From assembly GCA_964035015.1 (NCBI GenBank), contig CAXIUP010000007.1:27501-91500 (forward strand): DNA of 64,000 bases, given 5' to 3'. Positions within the stretch are counted from its first letter, which is position 1. Each line of letters starts with the position of its first letter. Made by a program: the position numbers and the translations under genes. A model generated the notes under the pieces. That model saw only the letters and a list, made by a program, of their open reading frames with translations. It ran no database searches and was not told the origin of the DNA. Origin of the DNA: Corallium rubrum. Its lineage: Eukaryota; Cnidaria; Anthozoa; Scleralcyonacea; Coralliidae. This document shows, in pieces, positions 1-10,534 of the stretch.

Positions 1-1140
1 AGGACTCTAATTTTATTAATGCTTCGTGGCGAAGCTTGCTGGTTTTATCTTGTCCCCACTCAGGTTTTCCTGTCAACTGGCTTTTCCCAAAGGGTTTTTA
101 CCAGCAGCAGGTTGTTTCCTGGCTTCCCTGATTTACCAGCTTGTATAGACCACTTGCACTTATTCCTTTGGTGGATGTCAACTACTACAAACTATAGTAT
201 CTTTATTGATTAATTTCTCGGTTAAAGTCGAACTTTTATTTTGTCCTCCAGATCCACCATTTTTGACGTAAAGAGCAAGAGATGTACATAAATACGTGTA
301 ATGGCATACTCATAACCATTTAGTAGTAAATTAGGAGACTGTCTAGCAAGGGCAGCAGTCTTTCCAAGGCCTTGTAACAATTAGCTTGACCAATTTTATT
401 GAAATTTCGCAGTTTGTGTTTACTGGAGAACGGGATTATCTAGCAAGGGCGGAAATCCTTTAACCTCCTTGAAACAAACCGAGCTAGGCTAAGCCAAGCT
501 GACAGACCTGTCTTATTGAAGTGTCACAGATCCGTTTAGGTTAGTATTTTAGAACGAGTAATTTTTGTTTGGCAATGATTGCAATCTTTCATGTTCGTTG
601 ATACATTATTGTATGGTTGCATATTAGGTTACTGTGATTTCCTCAAAAAAATTCATCGCACGAAGATATATTCATTAAGTGCAACGCGAATTGCGCTAAC
701 AACCTCATGTCTCCGTATCAGGGGAAATGCTTTACAAGTCTGATTAGCGCCAGAAATCTTGATTACACTGGAGAGATATTTTGAAAGTTTTGTATCATAA
801 GCGCTAGACGCTATTGCGATATACTGGACAATTTAGACAGCTTGTGTCACAGTGTATCTTATAAGCACCGCATTTGCCTGGGGTGGGGCGGCATCATTAT
901 TGCATAATGATCCTTTGGCGTTTTATTGCCCTCCCCTTCACTGGGCTCAATCATCAGTTTGAATTATGGAAAATAATTATATAATTTAATTATGACTTCT
1001 TAATAAACGCGGCTGTGGTCCAAGGGGACCATAGCCAATTTATTCCAATTGGTTGTATTTTCCTTGTGGGCTGCCCAGTAAACAGAGCTCAGTTAATGCA
1101 GTGCTGATATTAGTCACAGAGAGACGGTGGAAGACATAAA
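1..1140. other. Unannotated stretch
   Basis: I see no convincing exon here. Short open frames lack coding character. Two direct copies of TCTAGCAAGGGC lie near 342 and 439, and a hairpin (GGCTGTGGTCC paired with GGACCATAGCC) sits at about 1011-1036. Confidence 0.5.
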
Positions 1141-2310
1141 GGCTTTATTTGAATTTTAGCCCGTTTTCAAAAGTTCAAAAAATAGCCCAAATCAGTCAAA
1201 AAGTAATGGCTAACCCCTTTACATTTTGACCGATTTTGGCCATTTTTTGAACTTTGAAAATATGGCAAAAATATGAAGATTTAGCACAAATAAGTCCTTC
1301 TCGTTGCGTCAGAAGCTCGAAAAGACGTTATTTGGCTTTTTTGAGCATATTTCAAAAGTTGAAAAAAAAAGACCAAAATCTGTCAAAAAGTAAAGGCTAA
1401 CGCCTTTACATTTTGGGCATTCTTTCAAAAATATGAAGATTTCGCACAAATAAATCCTTCTTGTTGCCTCAGAAGCTCTAGAAAGACGTTATTTCCCTTT
1501 TTTGACCATATTTCAAAAGTTGAAGAAAACACCCAATCCCTTTACATTTTGGCATGTTTTGGCCATTTTTTTAACTTTTGAAATATGCCTAAAATACGAA
1601 GATTTAGCACAAATACAGCCTTCTCGTTGCTGCAAAAGTAGCAAAATAGCTTTATTTGAGGTAAATTATTATTTTTATACTGTTTTTCAAAAGTTAAGGC
1701 TAACCCCTTTACATTTTTACAGATTTTGCCAATTTTTTAAACTTTTGAAATAAACCTAAAATGTAAACATTTAGCACAAATAAAGCCTTCTCGTTGCCAC
1801 AGAAGTCACAAATTAAATAGCTTCATTTGAGGTAAATTATTATTTTTTATCGTGTTTCAAAAGTTAGGGCTTACCCCTTTACATTTTGACCGATTTTGGC
1901 CATTTTTTCAACTTTTCACATAAGGCTTAATATAAAGATTTAGCACAATTAAACCGTTCTCGTTGCTGCAGAAGTTCTAAATTAAAAAAACTTTATTTGA
2001 CTTTTTAGCCCCCTTTTCAAAAGTTCAAAAATTGTCCAAGATCGGTCAAAACGTAAAGGATAGCCTTATTGGTTTTCAACTTTTGAAATAAGGCTAAAAT
2101 ATAAAGATTTTGCACAAATAAACCCTTTGTTTGTCGTTGCTACAGAAGCTCTAAAAAGGCTTTACTTGACATTTTGACCATATTGCAAAAGTTTAAAAAA
2201 TGACCAAAAGCGGTCAAAATGTAAAGACTAACCCCCCGATTTTGGCGAATTTTTCAACTTTTAAAATAAGGCTAAATATGACGATTTAGCAGAAGTAAAC
2301 CCTTCTCGGT
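1141..2310. repeat. Degenerate tandem array, ~160-180 bp unit
   Basis: The phrase TTAGCACAAATAAA followed by CTTCTCGTTGC recurs about seven times (near 1282, 1441, 1601, 1769, 1939, 2108 and 2287), each preceded by CCCCTTTACATTTTGACCGA and CAACTTTTGAAATA blocks. Spacing is roughly 160-180 bp and units are strongly diverged. The open frame at 1502-1753 is a by-product of the repeat. The array resumes at 2769 after a LINE fragment and is repeated at 60515-61660. Confidence 0.85.
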
Positions 2311-2768
2311 CCTACAGAAGGTCATCCACGTACTTCCAGAGATCGTCAACCCCAGACATATTCAAATCGTTTATCATTACCACGAACAGCCGGGGACCTA
2401 TATAGTTTGGTGCCTTGTAAATGTGGTACACCTGCCGGGACGCCTCTCCACTCTGAATAACAATCATTGCTCATGCAGTTTAACCCGGCCCTCTGTTTAC
2501 GGTTCATCAAAAAATCAAAAGTCCAGCACATGATGGTAATTGGGATGTTATAGGTTAACAGTTTCTCAGCTAGGATTCGGTGATAATTAGGTCAAAGGCT
2601 TTCCGAAAATCGAACAGAGCCCTGGTAGTGGATCCGTTCCGGTCTGTATTTTTCGTCCAAGAGTGAAGCATCAGCTAATAAGTACATGTGTGGTAGAAGA
2701 CTTAGGCACAGTTCCGAATTGTGTTTTGTCGATCTTTTCAATCACGGCAGGCTTCAAGTAAATATCCT
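2311..2768 (-). pseudogene. LINE reverse transcriptase fragment, degenerate
   Basis: On the minus strand the translation carries a recognisable non-LTR reverse transcriptase stretch around NRKQRAGLN..CYSEWRGVPAGVP, which matches the family pattern before the VPQG box, but stops and frameshifts break it. Upstream, the phrase CYKSSTT-like followed by FDFRK and FDLI-like residues corresponds to motif A. The fragment sits inside the ~170-bp array, which continues on both sides. A better-preserved copy lies at 61650-62113. No catalytic function is expected. Confidence 0.65.
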
Positions 2769-2930
2769 AAAAAGGCTTTATTTGACCTTTTTGGCCGTTT
2801 TTCAAAAGTTCAAGAATTGGCCAAAGTCGGTGAAAAGGTAAAGGCTAACCATTTACATTTTGAGCAATTTTGGTCATTTTTTCAAGATTGGAATTAATGC
2901 AAAATTTCTGTATAAATTTAATCTCGATTT
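2769..2930. repeat. Continuation of the ~170-bp array
   Basis: After the reverse transcriptase fragment the array unit resumes (AAAGGCTTTATTTGACC, then CATTTACATTTTGAGCAA), showing that the LINE piece is nested inside the array. Confidence 0.75.
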
Positions 2931-2967
2931 ACGGATGGGAAACGAGGAATTCCACTAAGCAAGTTAA

Positions 2968-3322
2968 GCCTGGTTTCCATATAATCGCTACGATCGCCAC
3001 GATCACTCAAAAATTAACTCGGCGATCGCAACGATCAACGATCATGTCGCTGTTTCCATATGATCGTGAAGGCTGCCATGGTTGATGGCGGCCATTGTTT
3101 TAATGGTCCGCTGGGTGCATACTGATCATCAAGATCGCTGAGATTGCAAAATCACCGTTTCCGTATAAAACGCAACGATCGCTACGATAGAACATTTTCT
3201 ATCTCGGCGATCGCGATCACAGCGATCGTTGCGTCAGTGGTTTCCATATGATCGCTGCGATCGCCAAGTTCATTTTTGAGCGATCGCGGCGATCGTAGCG
3301 ATCAGTTATATGGAAACCAGGC
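2968..3322. mobile_element. TTAA-flanked miniature element rich in GCGATCGC
   Basis: The element is bounded by TTAA at 2964-2967 and 3323-3326. Its ends are inverted repeats: GCCTGGTTTCCATAT on the left and ATATGGAAACCAGGC on the right. The interior is made of GATCGC/GCGATCG palindromes and folds back on itself. It has no coding capacity. TTAA duplications are typical of piggyBac and Kolobok superfamily elements, so a non-autonomous member of one of these is likely. A second copy is at 62312-62628. Confidence 0.85.
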
Positions 3323-4022
3323 TTAATAATAATTATAATTTTAAGTAATTATAACTTTATCGGTGTTACATATATATATATATCGGTGTATTTATACATG
3401 CATGTGCTTCTCCAGAGGAGATTCGTTTAAGGCTGCCGCCTACTTCTTTAAACAAACTTCTTTTAGATTTTCGATGGATCCGTCAGCTTCATAAGTTTAG
3501 ATTTTCCGGGGTAAGTGAGGAAATTCCTTTTTCTCAAGTCGGGGCAAAGACAACAATTCACAACAAGCATTGAATTTTGATAGATTTTTGCCTCTTTGAG
3601 GTGGAAATTTCGGACGAATTGCCTACTTGATGATGTACCTCCCTAGCTAGGGGCTTGAAGAGGGAGGGGAGGGGGGTTGGGGTTGGGCTCCCTCGCCACT
3701 AGAAGTGTTAATATGGGGGAGGGGGTTAAAGCATCGATTATGGTTAGGTATGGAATTCATGATTATAAATACAAGCTAGTGCATGCTATTTAAAGTGCCT
3801 ATATTAACCATATTAGTGTTGGGGATTTTACATATTTAGGACATTGCATGGAACCTCTTGAGAAGAATTGTAATATATCTTTCCTTCCTAAAATTTCATC
3901 TTCACGGAATTTTTCGCTGTTAAAGTTGGCGATTTTGACGGTTTTTGCATGATGGCCAATTTACTGGGTTGTAGTCGCCGAAAGTGACGTAGAAGCAGGG
4001 AGACCTTCTCAGATAGTTAGCA
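3323..4022. other. Unannotated stretch with short AT tract and purine-rich patch
   Basis: A short (TA)n tract lies near 3372-3384 and a G/A-rich patch at about 3660-3730. No supported gene. Confidence 0.4.
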
Positions 4023-4244
4023 ATGTTTTCATCGGGATTTTATGGTTCACCAGGAGGCGTGGTGTGGGTTTTTTTTTTATTGATATGCGCTGTATATATA
4101 GCGCTTATTTATGTATATATAGATTCAGGCCACACCGCTGCCAAACGTTTGCGCATGCGTGAATTTGCTAGAGCACATATTGCAAAAGATTGGAAACTAG
4201 CCGTGGCAACAACAAACAGACAGCGAAGACTAAGTGAGACGTGA
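4023..4244 (+). CDS. Possible small single-pass membrane protein (73 aa)
   Basis: The frame starts with ATG at 4023 and ends at TGA. The product has a short polar N-terminus, one strongly hydrophobic segment at about residues 13-32 (VVWVFFLLICAVYIALIYVY), and a basic, soluble C-terminal tail of about 40 residues (AAKRLRMREFARAHIAKDW and onward). This layout of tail, one helix and basic tail suits a small integral membrane protein. I do not recognise a family. It is not clearly tied to any neighbouring repeat, which is mild support for a real gene. It could also be a chance ORF or a single exon. Confidence 0.3.
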   Translation: MFSSGFYGSPGGVVWVFFLLICAVYIALIYVYIDSGHTAAKRLRMREFARAHIAKDWKLAVATTNRQRRLSET

Positions 4245-4970
4245 TTATTAATTTGTTTTTTATACATAGGGGCATGAAAATTACGAAGGGGGCACTTCAG
4301 AATATATTACAATATTGACAAAGAAGCCGTACACAAATTACCTACTGGAACTTTTTGGTGGTATGCTTATAATTTTAACTTTTGTGTGAGACTCTAGCCC
4401 TAATCTAAATATTTCAGTGTTTTCCCGCTCTTGAGCTCGGACGTCGCGCAGACGCAGAACGTTTGGCAGCGGTATTGATTCAGGCTTGTTCATGCATGAA
4501 TGTAACGCAGAAAAGATGTAGCGAATATTGATACGGATTGTTGTATATTTAAGACATGCTTAACGTTCATGGTTTGGCGTGCTCCATCGAGTTATGGATG
4601 CACGCGGGGCATTGGGAGAGCACGAAAGCGTAAGAGTTTGAACCATTTCATTTATAACAGAGAATCAGATACAAAACAATGTTTAATTTCGCTGATTAAA
4701 AATGAGTTTGTTATTACGTTTGAGATTGCGGTGCTCCATCGAGTTATGGAACACGCACGATAGCCAATCACAAACCCCGTTATATTACATCTATGTCATA
4801 AAATATATTGTTGTATATAAAACATTGAAAACTATAATAACTACGACAAAGACAGCCTACTAATTATAGAAGTCAGTGCGTCGCTGTCAGTCTAACATTG
4901 CGTGTGTTTGTTGCCGTTTATTTTCGGTAAACTAGGCAGGCCAGCATTCGTTACCTTTTAGGTAAACTAG
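4245..4970. other. Unannotated stretch with a repeated 19-mer
   Basis: The phrase GTGCTCCATCGAGTTATGG occurs at about 4578 and 4731, possibly the ends of a small element. No gene is supported. Confidence 0.4.
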
Positions 4971-5256
4971 ACTACAGTACAGTACAGTACAGTACAGTAC
5001 AGTACAGTACAGTACAGTACAGTACAGTACAGTACAGTACAGTACAGTACAGTACAGTACAGTACAGTACAGTACAGTACAGTACAGTACAGTACAGTAC
5101 AGTACAGTACAGTACAGTACAGTACAGTACAGTACAGTACAGTACAGTACAGTACAGTACAGTACAGTACAGTACAGTACAGTACAGTACAGTACAGTAC
5201 AGTACAGTACAGTACAGTACAGTACAGTACAGTACAGTACAGTACAGTACAGTACA
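4971..5256. repeat. (ACAGT)n pentanucleotide array
   Basis: About 56 uninterrupted copies of the 5-bp unit (CAGTA on the plus strand). The unit is not divisible by three and contains no stop on the minus strand, which gives long artificial open frames; none is a gene. It lies downstream of the KH-gene stop codon, so it could be in or just after that gene's 3' UTR. Confidence 0.97.
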
Positions 5257-5446
5257 TACAGAGTGCAAAAGAATTGATTTAGTTTAGATATAAACAAATC
5301 CTAACGATGATTCAACGTCACATGAATTAGTCCGGTTAGCCGGGACAACGCGGGCTCATGTAAATGGCTCCTTATCAAGGACATGCTCTTTATAAATTCT
5401 GAATTACTAATGAATATGAGAAATTGTATCCCCCAATTAGAATAAA

Positions 5447-5581
5447 TTATTCGAATAGCAGTTCCTGAAGGGTGCCAAGAAAATTCATAAAATCCGGTAA
5501 CTTGCTTACTACTTCTTCGGGTTCCCATTGACCAGAAAGTAATACATCGGACCAAGAATCCAGAACAACCCTGATGCCAAA
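5447..5581 (-). CDS. KH-domain gene, last coding exon
   Basis: Terminal exon of the minus-strand KH-domain gene. The acceptor is TTTAG before the first base at 5581, and the frame runs 44 codons to TAA at 5447-5449. The peptide starts FGIRVVLDSWSDVLLSGQW and ends LGTLQELLFE. It enters in phase 0, exactly matching the phase-0 donor of the exon at 7103-7377. The amphipathic, Leu/Val/Glu-rich composition looks like a helical C-terminus. I do not recognise a domain. The join rests on splice consensus and phase, not on transcript evidence. Confidence 0.72.
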   Translation of the reverse strand, partial: FGIRVVLDSWSDVLLSGQWEPEEVVSKLPDFMNFLGTLQELLFE

Positions 5582-5787
5582 CTAAATAAAACAACAAGAA
5601 ATAATCAGAAAAATATTTTATCCTTTCAGTGATTTTACGAAATGTTGAACTTTATCATTCTGACTTATTAATAATTCATTCATAAAAAACAAATAGTAAG
5701 AAATTTTCGTTTTTTGGAATCAATTTATCGCAAAATTAGGAATGATAGCCTTTATTTGGTTAAAGTCACGAAAGAACCAAGTTGATA

Positions 5788-5926
5788 TGCGAAGAAGAAG
5801 AATTTCAAATGAAGTCGAATTACTGCTGTAGAGAAACGTTTTCTGACCGCCCCAACCGGGAATCGAACCTAAGTCTCTGGTTTAACGTACCAGTGCTCTA
5901 CCACTGAGCTATTGGGACTCCCGGCG
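5788..5926 (-). mobile_element. tRNA-derived SINE, copy 1
   Basis: A tRNA-like head (5849-5918, minus) has a perfect 7-bp acceptor stem (GTCCCAA with TTGGGGC), a D arm (GCTC..GAGC) and a T loop TTCGATT. The anticodon arm CTGGT/ACCAG closes a loop reading ACGTTAA, where the base before the GTT anticodon is C instead of the invariant T, and one T-stem pair is broken. The head is followed by a ~70-bp tail ending in (TTC)n. The same tail follows the copy at 6944-7079, so this is a SINE and not a working tRNA gene. Confidence 0.8.
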
Positions 5927-5940
5927 GAGGCAGTCAGGAA

Positions 5941-6746
5941 TATCCATATATTATTATATAGCATGCTATCGGATATGAGCTTTTGCGTAATCTGATTGGT
6001 TCCCTACTACCAGGCTATCAGCTCATATCCTGCTAGGAGAGGGAAACAAGATGGCGGCATGTTTTTTTAAACTGCCGAAAAGAGTTGAAATTGACAGATT
6101 TTTATACAGAAAAACATCAACACCCACAAACCAATGTATAAAAAACAACATTGTGTAAAAATACATTTAAAAATACACAATTTAGCATGTTAAATGGTAA
6201 AATTCACCTAAAAATTACGTCTTTTTACTTCAAAAACCCGACTAAATTAACGGGTTGATATTAATTTGTTGCCAAACAAAGAAACTCACGGTTAAAGTCA
6301 ATCTTACAACACACATTTCGTAGGAGATCACCAGTAAAGAGACTTTTTTTTTATTTAGATAAGCATTTGGAGTAGTCAAAAAGCATGTTCTTTTTCAAAA
6401 ACAACCAACTAAGTAATTTAGTTTCACTGCCGAAGGTGTTTCAGTTTCATTTTTGCATGAAGTCAAAACCTTTTTCACGGCAGCAACGCTAATATAAACA
6501 ACTGACCCACCTTTTGACTTCATAAAGCTATACCTTTTAATCTTTTTTGTTGATCTGCTTAACACATTTTTTGCCTCTCGAGCAACATTTATACAACATT
6601 TCGAAGCTGTTTACCGAACAGCTCAGCGAGAAACTCTATGTGAATCAGTGAATGCATCATTACGCATGGCGGAAGTATTAGTTGCCTATGCCGGAAATTT
6701 GTTGTTTCAAACATTGTCTCTTGTACAGTGCTTGGCTATATAATAA
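5941..6746. other. Transposon-like non-coding stretch between the two SINEs
   Basis: Contains GGATATGAGCT and AGCTCATATCC in inverted orientation (5972-6030) and the phrase AAACAAGATGGCGGC, of a type seen in several fold-back repeats of this window. No gene is seen. Confidence 0.4.
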
Positions 6747-6853
6747 AACAGTTATACCATTCGCTCTCGTTGTATACGAACTAATAGCCAACTCGGCGAA
6801 GCGCCTCGTTCGCTATGATCTCATATACAACTCGAGCTCATGGTATAACTGTT
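6747..6853. repeat. Small fold-back element
   Basis: The ends AACAGTTATACCAT and ATGGTATAACTGTT are inverted. The centre reads CGGCGAAGCGCCTCG, a GC-rich hairpin core that recurs in other fold-back repeats of the window. Confidence 0.7.
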
Positions 6854-6943
6854 AATTAAATAGCGCACACATAGATACCTAACTCTTAGTTTAGGTGGAT
6901 TAGATGTGTGCGATATTTAATACATGGATATTTCTGACGGCCC

Positions 6944-7079
6944 CAGCCGGGAGTCCCAATAGCTCAGTGGTAGAGCACTGCGTTAAACCAGAGACCTTGG
7001 GTTCGATTCCCGGTTGGGGCGGTCAGAAAACGTTTCTCTACAGCAGTGATTCGACTTCATTTGAAATTCTTCTTCTTCA
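6944..7079 (+). mobile_element. tRNA-derived SINE, copy 2
   Basis: The tRNA-like head at 6953-7020 has the same acceptor stem, D arm and T arm as copy 1 (here the T stem is intact), but a 3-nt deletion destroys the anticodon stem. The tail (GGTCAGAAAACG...ATTCTTCTTCTTC) matches copy 1. The two copies face each other about 1 kb apart. Confidence 0.82.
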
Positions 7080-7102
7080 CAAAGGCTTTATGATTTGAAA
7101 AC

Positions 7103-7377
7103 CTGTTCTTGCTTCCTTTTTTCTTTTGAGTCAGAGTCCCAGCCTTCTTCATCCAAGGAAATTACGGTAAACTTTTCTCCATTATCATCACACGAATAAA
7201 ATTTTTCTTTTGACGATCGGTAGAAAGAACATTGAAATCCTGCAGGAAGTTCGGACGATGGCAGATGTAAGTGGTGCTTTACCTTATCAAGTGTACACTT
7301 TGAAAGATACTCGGATAATATTTTGTCTTCTTCTTCAGAGCCAGGGGGTTCTGTTTCTTGAGAGACAAACCGTTTAC
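7103..7377 (-). CDS. KH-domain gene, penultimate exon
   Basis: Internal exon. The acceptor is GTTGTAG before 7377 and the donor is CAG|GTTTTC after 7103. It begins with two bases (GT) that complete the Gly codon opened by the exon at 10013-10243, and ends in phase 0. The peptide includes KRFVSQETEPPGSEEEDK and a later run FYRSSKEKFYSCDDNGEKF, ending DSKEKRKQEQ. It is acidic in its first third and very charged at its end. No domain is recognised. Clean splice signals and matching phases on both sides support it. Confidence 0.75.
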
Positions 7378-7559
7378 CTACAACAGTTTTAGCTCTACTT
7401 AACAATAGCAAAAGTTAAGGTATACATCTAAGGGGAAAATAATTACCTGCTCTTATCTCATGACACACCCATGAGGCTGTTTACATTGAAGGCGGGAACG
7501 GGACGTTTGGTGGGAGGGGACGTTAGGCGGGATCACATCGCTACTATTAGTATTATATT

Positions 7560-7688
7560 ATTATTTATTACTAGAAATACATGAACGCAACAACCCCTCG
7601 CCCGCTTTTACATGCTTTTTTTAAATTTCACGCACCCACCCCTGATGAAAATAAGCACTCCTGATATACAGCCAATATAAAAACAAAC

Positions 7689-7690
<2 letters not shown>
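7560..7690 (-). repeat. Dispersed repeat, inverted partner of 30440-30630
   Basis: The sequence around CAACAACCCCTCGCCCGC and TTTTACATGC recurs in reverse complement at 30440-30630. Each copy carries a simple repeat near one edge: here (TA)n at 7690-7752, there (TG)n inside. Confidence 0.7.

Positions 7691-7752
<62 letters not shown>
7690..7752. repeat. (TA)n microsatellite
   Basis: About 30 uninterrupted TA units. Confidence 0.97.
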
Positions 7753-7755
<3 letters not shown>

Positions 7756-7885
7756 TCGCAACTGGTCCCGGTTTGGTCTTAAAATGTATATATTCTACAC
7801 TCGAATTTTCCTTCACCAAAATCCTTAGAACATGCTATGTAATGGAGTGAAATGCCCAATATTACTTATATATATATATATATGT

Positions 7886-8685
7886 TATTTACCGGCTGGG
7901 AGGTCCGTATAGAGAGATATTTCCCGAGGTCTCAAAAACTGCCCGGCCCGAGGCCGCAGGCCGAGGGTCGTTTTTGAGACCGAGGGCAATATTTCTCTAT
8001 ACGGACCGACCAAAACGGTAAATAACGTATTTATTATTTTTATTAATCGTACGATTTATAATTTACATAATTAGGTAAATTCGCATAATTGAATTGCGTA
8101 ATCGAGATGACATTCAAAAGTGATATTCAAAAGTCCAAAGTTTATCGTTCGACAGTAAACAACTGCCGACACGCAGTCTGACAGGGAAGCTTGGAACCTT
8201 TTTGGGATAAAAAAAACCCAGTCAAAACTTGAAGATCTAGTGTTTTTAAAGTTTAGTTGATGAAAATTCTTCGTCGTTGTTCTTCGTCGCTTGTTCGTTT
8301 TTGGCTGTTCGCTTGGGAAATCGCTTTCAATACTCGGCTGACTGCATGCATGGAAATTGAAAGTGGGTCGTTCGAGTTTGAAGACGAAAATACTTGCAGT
8401 AAGCCATTTGAAACTTTTTTCAAAGACATGACACGATGAGGTTGGCACCTGGAAAATATTTGACTAAAGGGTAAAGACTTGTAGCGGTTTTGTTGAGTAT
8501 AGTCGGACAACAGAAGAATGACAGTTTAGTATCAAAAGGTTTGAGCTTTTCTGTCCTTCTCGTGGTATGTTTTTTTTTTATATATATACTTCTATATAGT
8601 TTCATTTAGTGATTCAAAATACTGTGTTCACAAGTTTATGTATGTTTTGCCTACTGTGTCGTTGAGCAATAATACTTTAAAATAG
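7886..8685 (+). mobile_element. GGTCCGTAT fold-back element, copy A (3'-truncated)
   Basis: The left end is a ~140-bp hairpin: TTATTTACCGGCTGGGAGG on one arm and CCAAAACGGTAAATAA on the other, with GGTCCGTATAG and CTATACGGACC facing each other and CTCAAAAACTGCC opposite CGTTTTTGAGAC. It is followed by ~650 bp shared with the copies at 16303, 38562 and 41337. The far end is missing. The open frames inside are not conserved among copies, so the element appears non-coding and non-autonomous. Confidence 0.85.
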
Positions 8686-8711
8686 AATATCCCACTTAGA
8701 AATATTTCGTG

Positions 8712-8763
<52 letters not shown>
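8712..8763. repeat. (TA)n microsatellite
   Basis: About 25 TA units, followed by about 380 bp with no recognisable gene. Confidence 0.97.
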
Positions 8764-8765
<2 letters not shown>

Positions 8766-9141
8766 CGTCTCACCCTCGCTTTTTCTCTACACGTGTAAAA
8801 TGGACTCCACGCTGGCATGTCGAGATTAACACCCTCACCTCGCCCGGACTCGGGGACTATAAATTTTTTACTACTATTTTTTACTATTATTTTTTTTACT
8901 CTCATTTCGTTTATATGAAGAATGTGTTTACTGGGAGGTTTTTGTCCCGTCCCGCCTAACCGGATTCCCGGTCACAGAGTAACAGGGTCGCAATTATCCA
9001 GCCCGAAAATATTCTTATTTAACCCAGGATGAAAAACGTCCCATCCCGCTTACTTGTCCCGTACCGGTTCCATGTAAACAGTCCCTAAAAGGCCGGTTAA
9101 ATCCTTTATTCAACTGATTAGTGTGCATACAGTGGGATAAA

Positions 9142-9206
9142 TGGTTATCACGCTCTTTCGGGTATACAAGAGAGTTTGATAAGCACTTATCAGAGTGTGA
9201 TAACCA
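9142..9206. repeat. Small inverted repeat
   Basis: TGGTTATCACGCTCT at the left end and AGAGTGTGATAACCA at the right end form a hairpin with a ~35-nt loop. Confidence 0.7.
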
Positions 9207-9324
9207 CTTTTCACACCGCATATTACATATTAATGAGTATTTTGATTTCTAACTCTGGAAGTATCTTTCTTGGGTAAAAAAAAACACACAGTAAGTTCAT
9301 TGCAGAAGAGTCGTGAGATAAGAT

Positions 9325-9478
9325 GGTTAATCAGTGTTCACTTGCGTGATAAAGGACTTATATAACATCGCTCGTCAACCTTTAACGTCGACTCGTGGTC
9401 TGCGGCCCCTATATATAGTTGGTCGTTAAACTTCACTCGCGACAAATCCTTTATCACACTCGTGACCATTGATTAACC
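9325..9478. repeat. Fold-back repeat
   Basis: GGTTAATCAGTGTTCACTTG pairs with TCACACTCGTGACCATTGAT and the following TAACC. Inner arms GTGATAAAGGA and TCCTTTATCAC also pair. Confidence 0.75.
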
Positions 9479-9524
9479 CTTAGTGCATGATCCACCACCC
9501 CAAAATTGATCGATTTGCACCACT

Positions 9525-9590
9525 TGGGGGTGGGGGGGGGGGGGGGGGGGGTGTGGGGGTGGGGGTGGGGGTGGGGGTGGGGGGGGGAGA
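9525..9590 (+). repeat. G-rich tract (G-quadruplex candidate)
   Basis: A run of more than 20 G followed by five or so GGGGGT units. Four or more G-runs of at least five lie in under 60 bp. Confidence 0.9.
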
Positions 9591-10012
9591 CAAAGGCTAA
9601 TTGTTCATGTTGGTGTAGGTCAACATCCCTAGTTTATATACATTTTGGATGATAGCGTTTCCAGATGTGTAATTTTCAGTGGGTACACATGGATATATAG
9701 TTTTCTAAACCTAACCCCAACAGGCAGATTTCCAGCATGAGAGCTACAAATGCCATTACATTACATTACTATTTAATTTGTTTTACTATACTAAACTTTC
9801 ATAATACCAAAATATATTATATTAAACATTTTTACGGTCTAAAAACATCATACCCACAGTGCAACAACTCGTTTATATACGCAATACGGAAAACTTATCC
9901 GATCGATAGAATTTTCTTTTTTCAAACAAGTACAATATATAAAGTTATCAGTAAAACCCCATAAATTTTGGTTTGTTTTTATTCATTGGTATATACAGTT
10001 CCTACCTATTAC
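9591..10012. other. KH-gene intron sequence
   Basis: AT-rich sequence without a recognisable element or coding signal. Confidence 0.4.
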
Positions 10013-10243
10013 CTGTTCTGAGTTTTAGTCGGCAATCATACTTTGATGCTGGTGTCATTAGTTCTCCTTTGACCATTGTTCTAGACGGATAACAAAGCCA
10101 AGCCACCAAATTGTCTTCTTCGCTTTCAAGGTATACTGGGTTTAAGAGATTCTTAACTTGGCGTGGAGGCTCCTTGTCCAACAAGCCATCCCATAATTTG
10201 AAACGTATGTTTCTCTCTAAATTCAAAGACTGGGATTTAGCAA
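10013..10243 (-). CDS. KH-domain gene, internal exon
   Basis: The acceptor is CATTTTTAG before 10243 and the donor is AACAG|GTAATAGG after 10013. Its two leading bases (TT) complete a Val codon after the exon at 14767-14985, and its one trailing base completes Gly with the exon at 7103-7377. The peptide contains AKSQSLNLERNIRFKLWDG, QVKNLLNPVYLESEED, and ends SKYDCRLKLRT. The Trp/Tyr-rich, evenly mixed composition suggests a folded beta-rich domain. I cannot name it. The C-terminal half of the protein from 16132 downwards probably forms one domain split over these exons. Confidence 0.78.
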
Positions 10244-10534
10244 CTAAAAATGTAAACTTATATTCTATATATAATCGTTCTATACGGTTCACCATATCAA
10301 ACTTGAGAACTTTCATTTTAGATGTAGAGAGGATATATGCAAGGTTTGATATGTACAAAATATAAGAATAAAAGCTAACTGAGACGCGAATTCCAGGAAG
10401 ATTGAGTTATAACATACAAATGTTTCTTTAATGTCAGTCTCTTCAGTGCAAATATAAAAAAAAACCCGTAAAAAATACTTGGCTACTGTCCAACGCCGCA
10501 TATTGCACGCTTAAAATTATACAAACACAAATAT

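Noticed and set aside
2968-3322. GCGATCGC octamers as a sign of cyanobacterial DNA
   Set aside because: They are confined to two copies of a TTAA-flanked miniature element and reflect its internal palindromes.
4932-5297. Long minus-strand frames in the pentanucleotide array
   Set aside because: They are translations of (ACTGT)n in three phases; the repeating peptide is a consequence of the unit having no stop.
5849-5918. Functional tRNA gene (anticodon GTT)
   Set aside because: The base before the anticodon is C, a T-stem pair is broken, and the flanking tail shared with 6953-7079 shows that it is a SINE.
8071-8510. Several overlapping frames as genes
   Set aside because: They lie in the GGTCCGTAT element and are not kept open in its other three copies.
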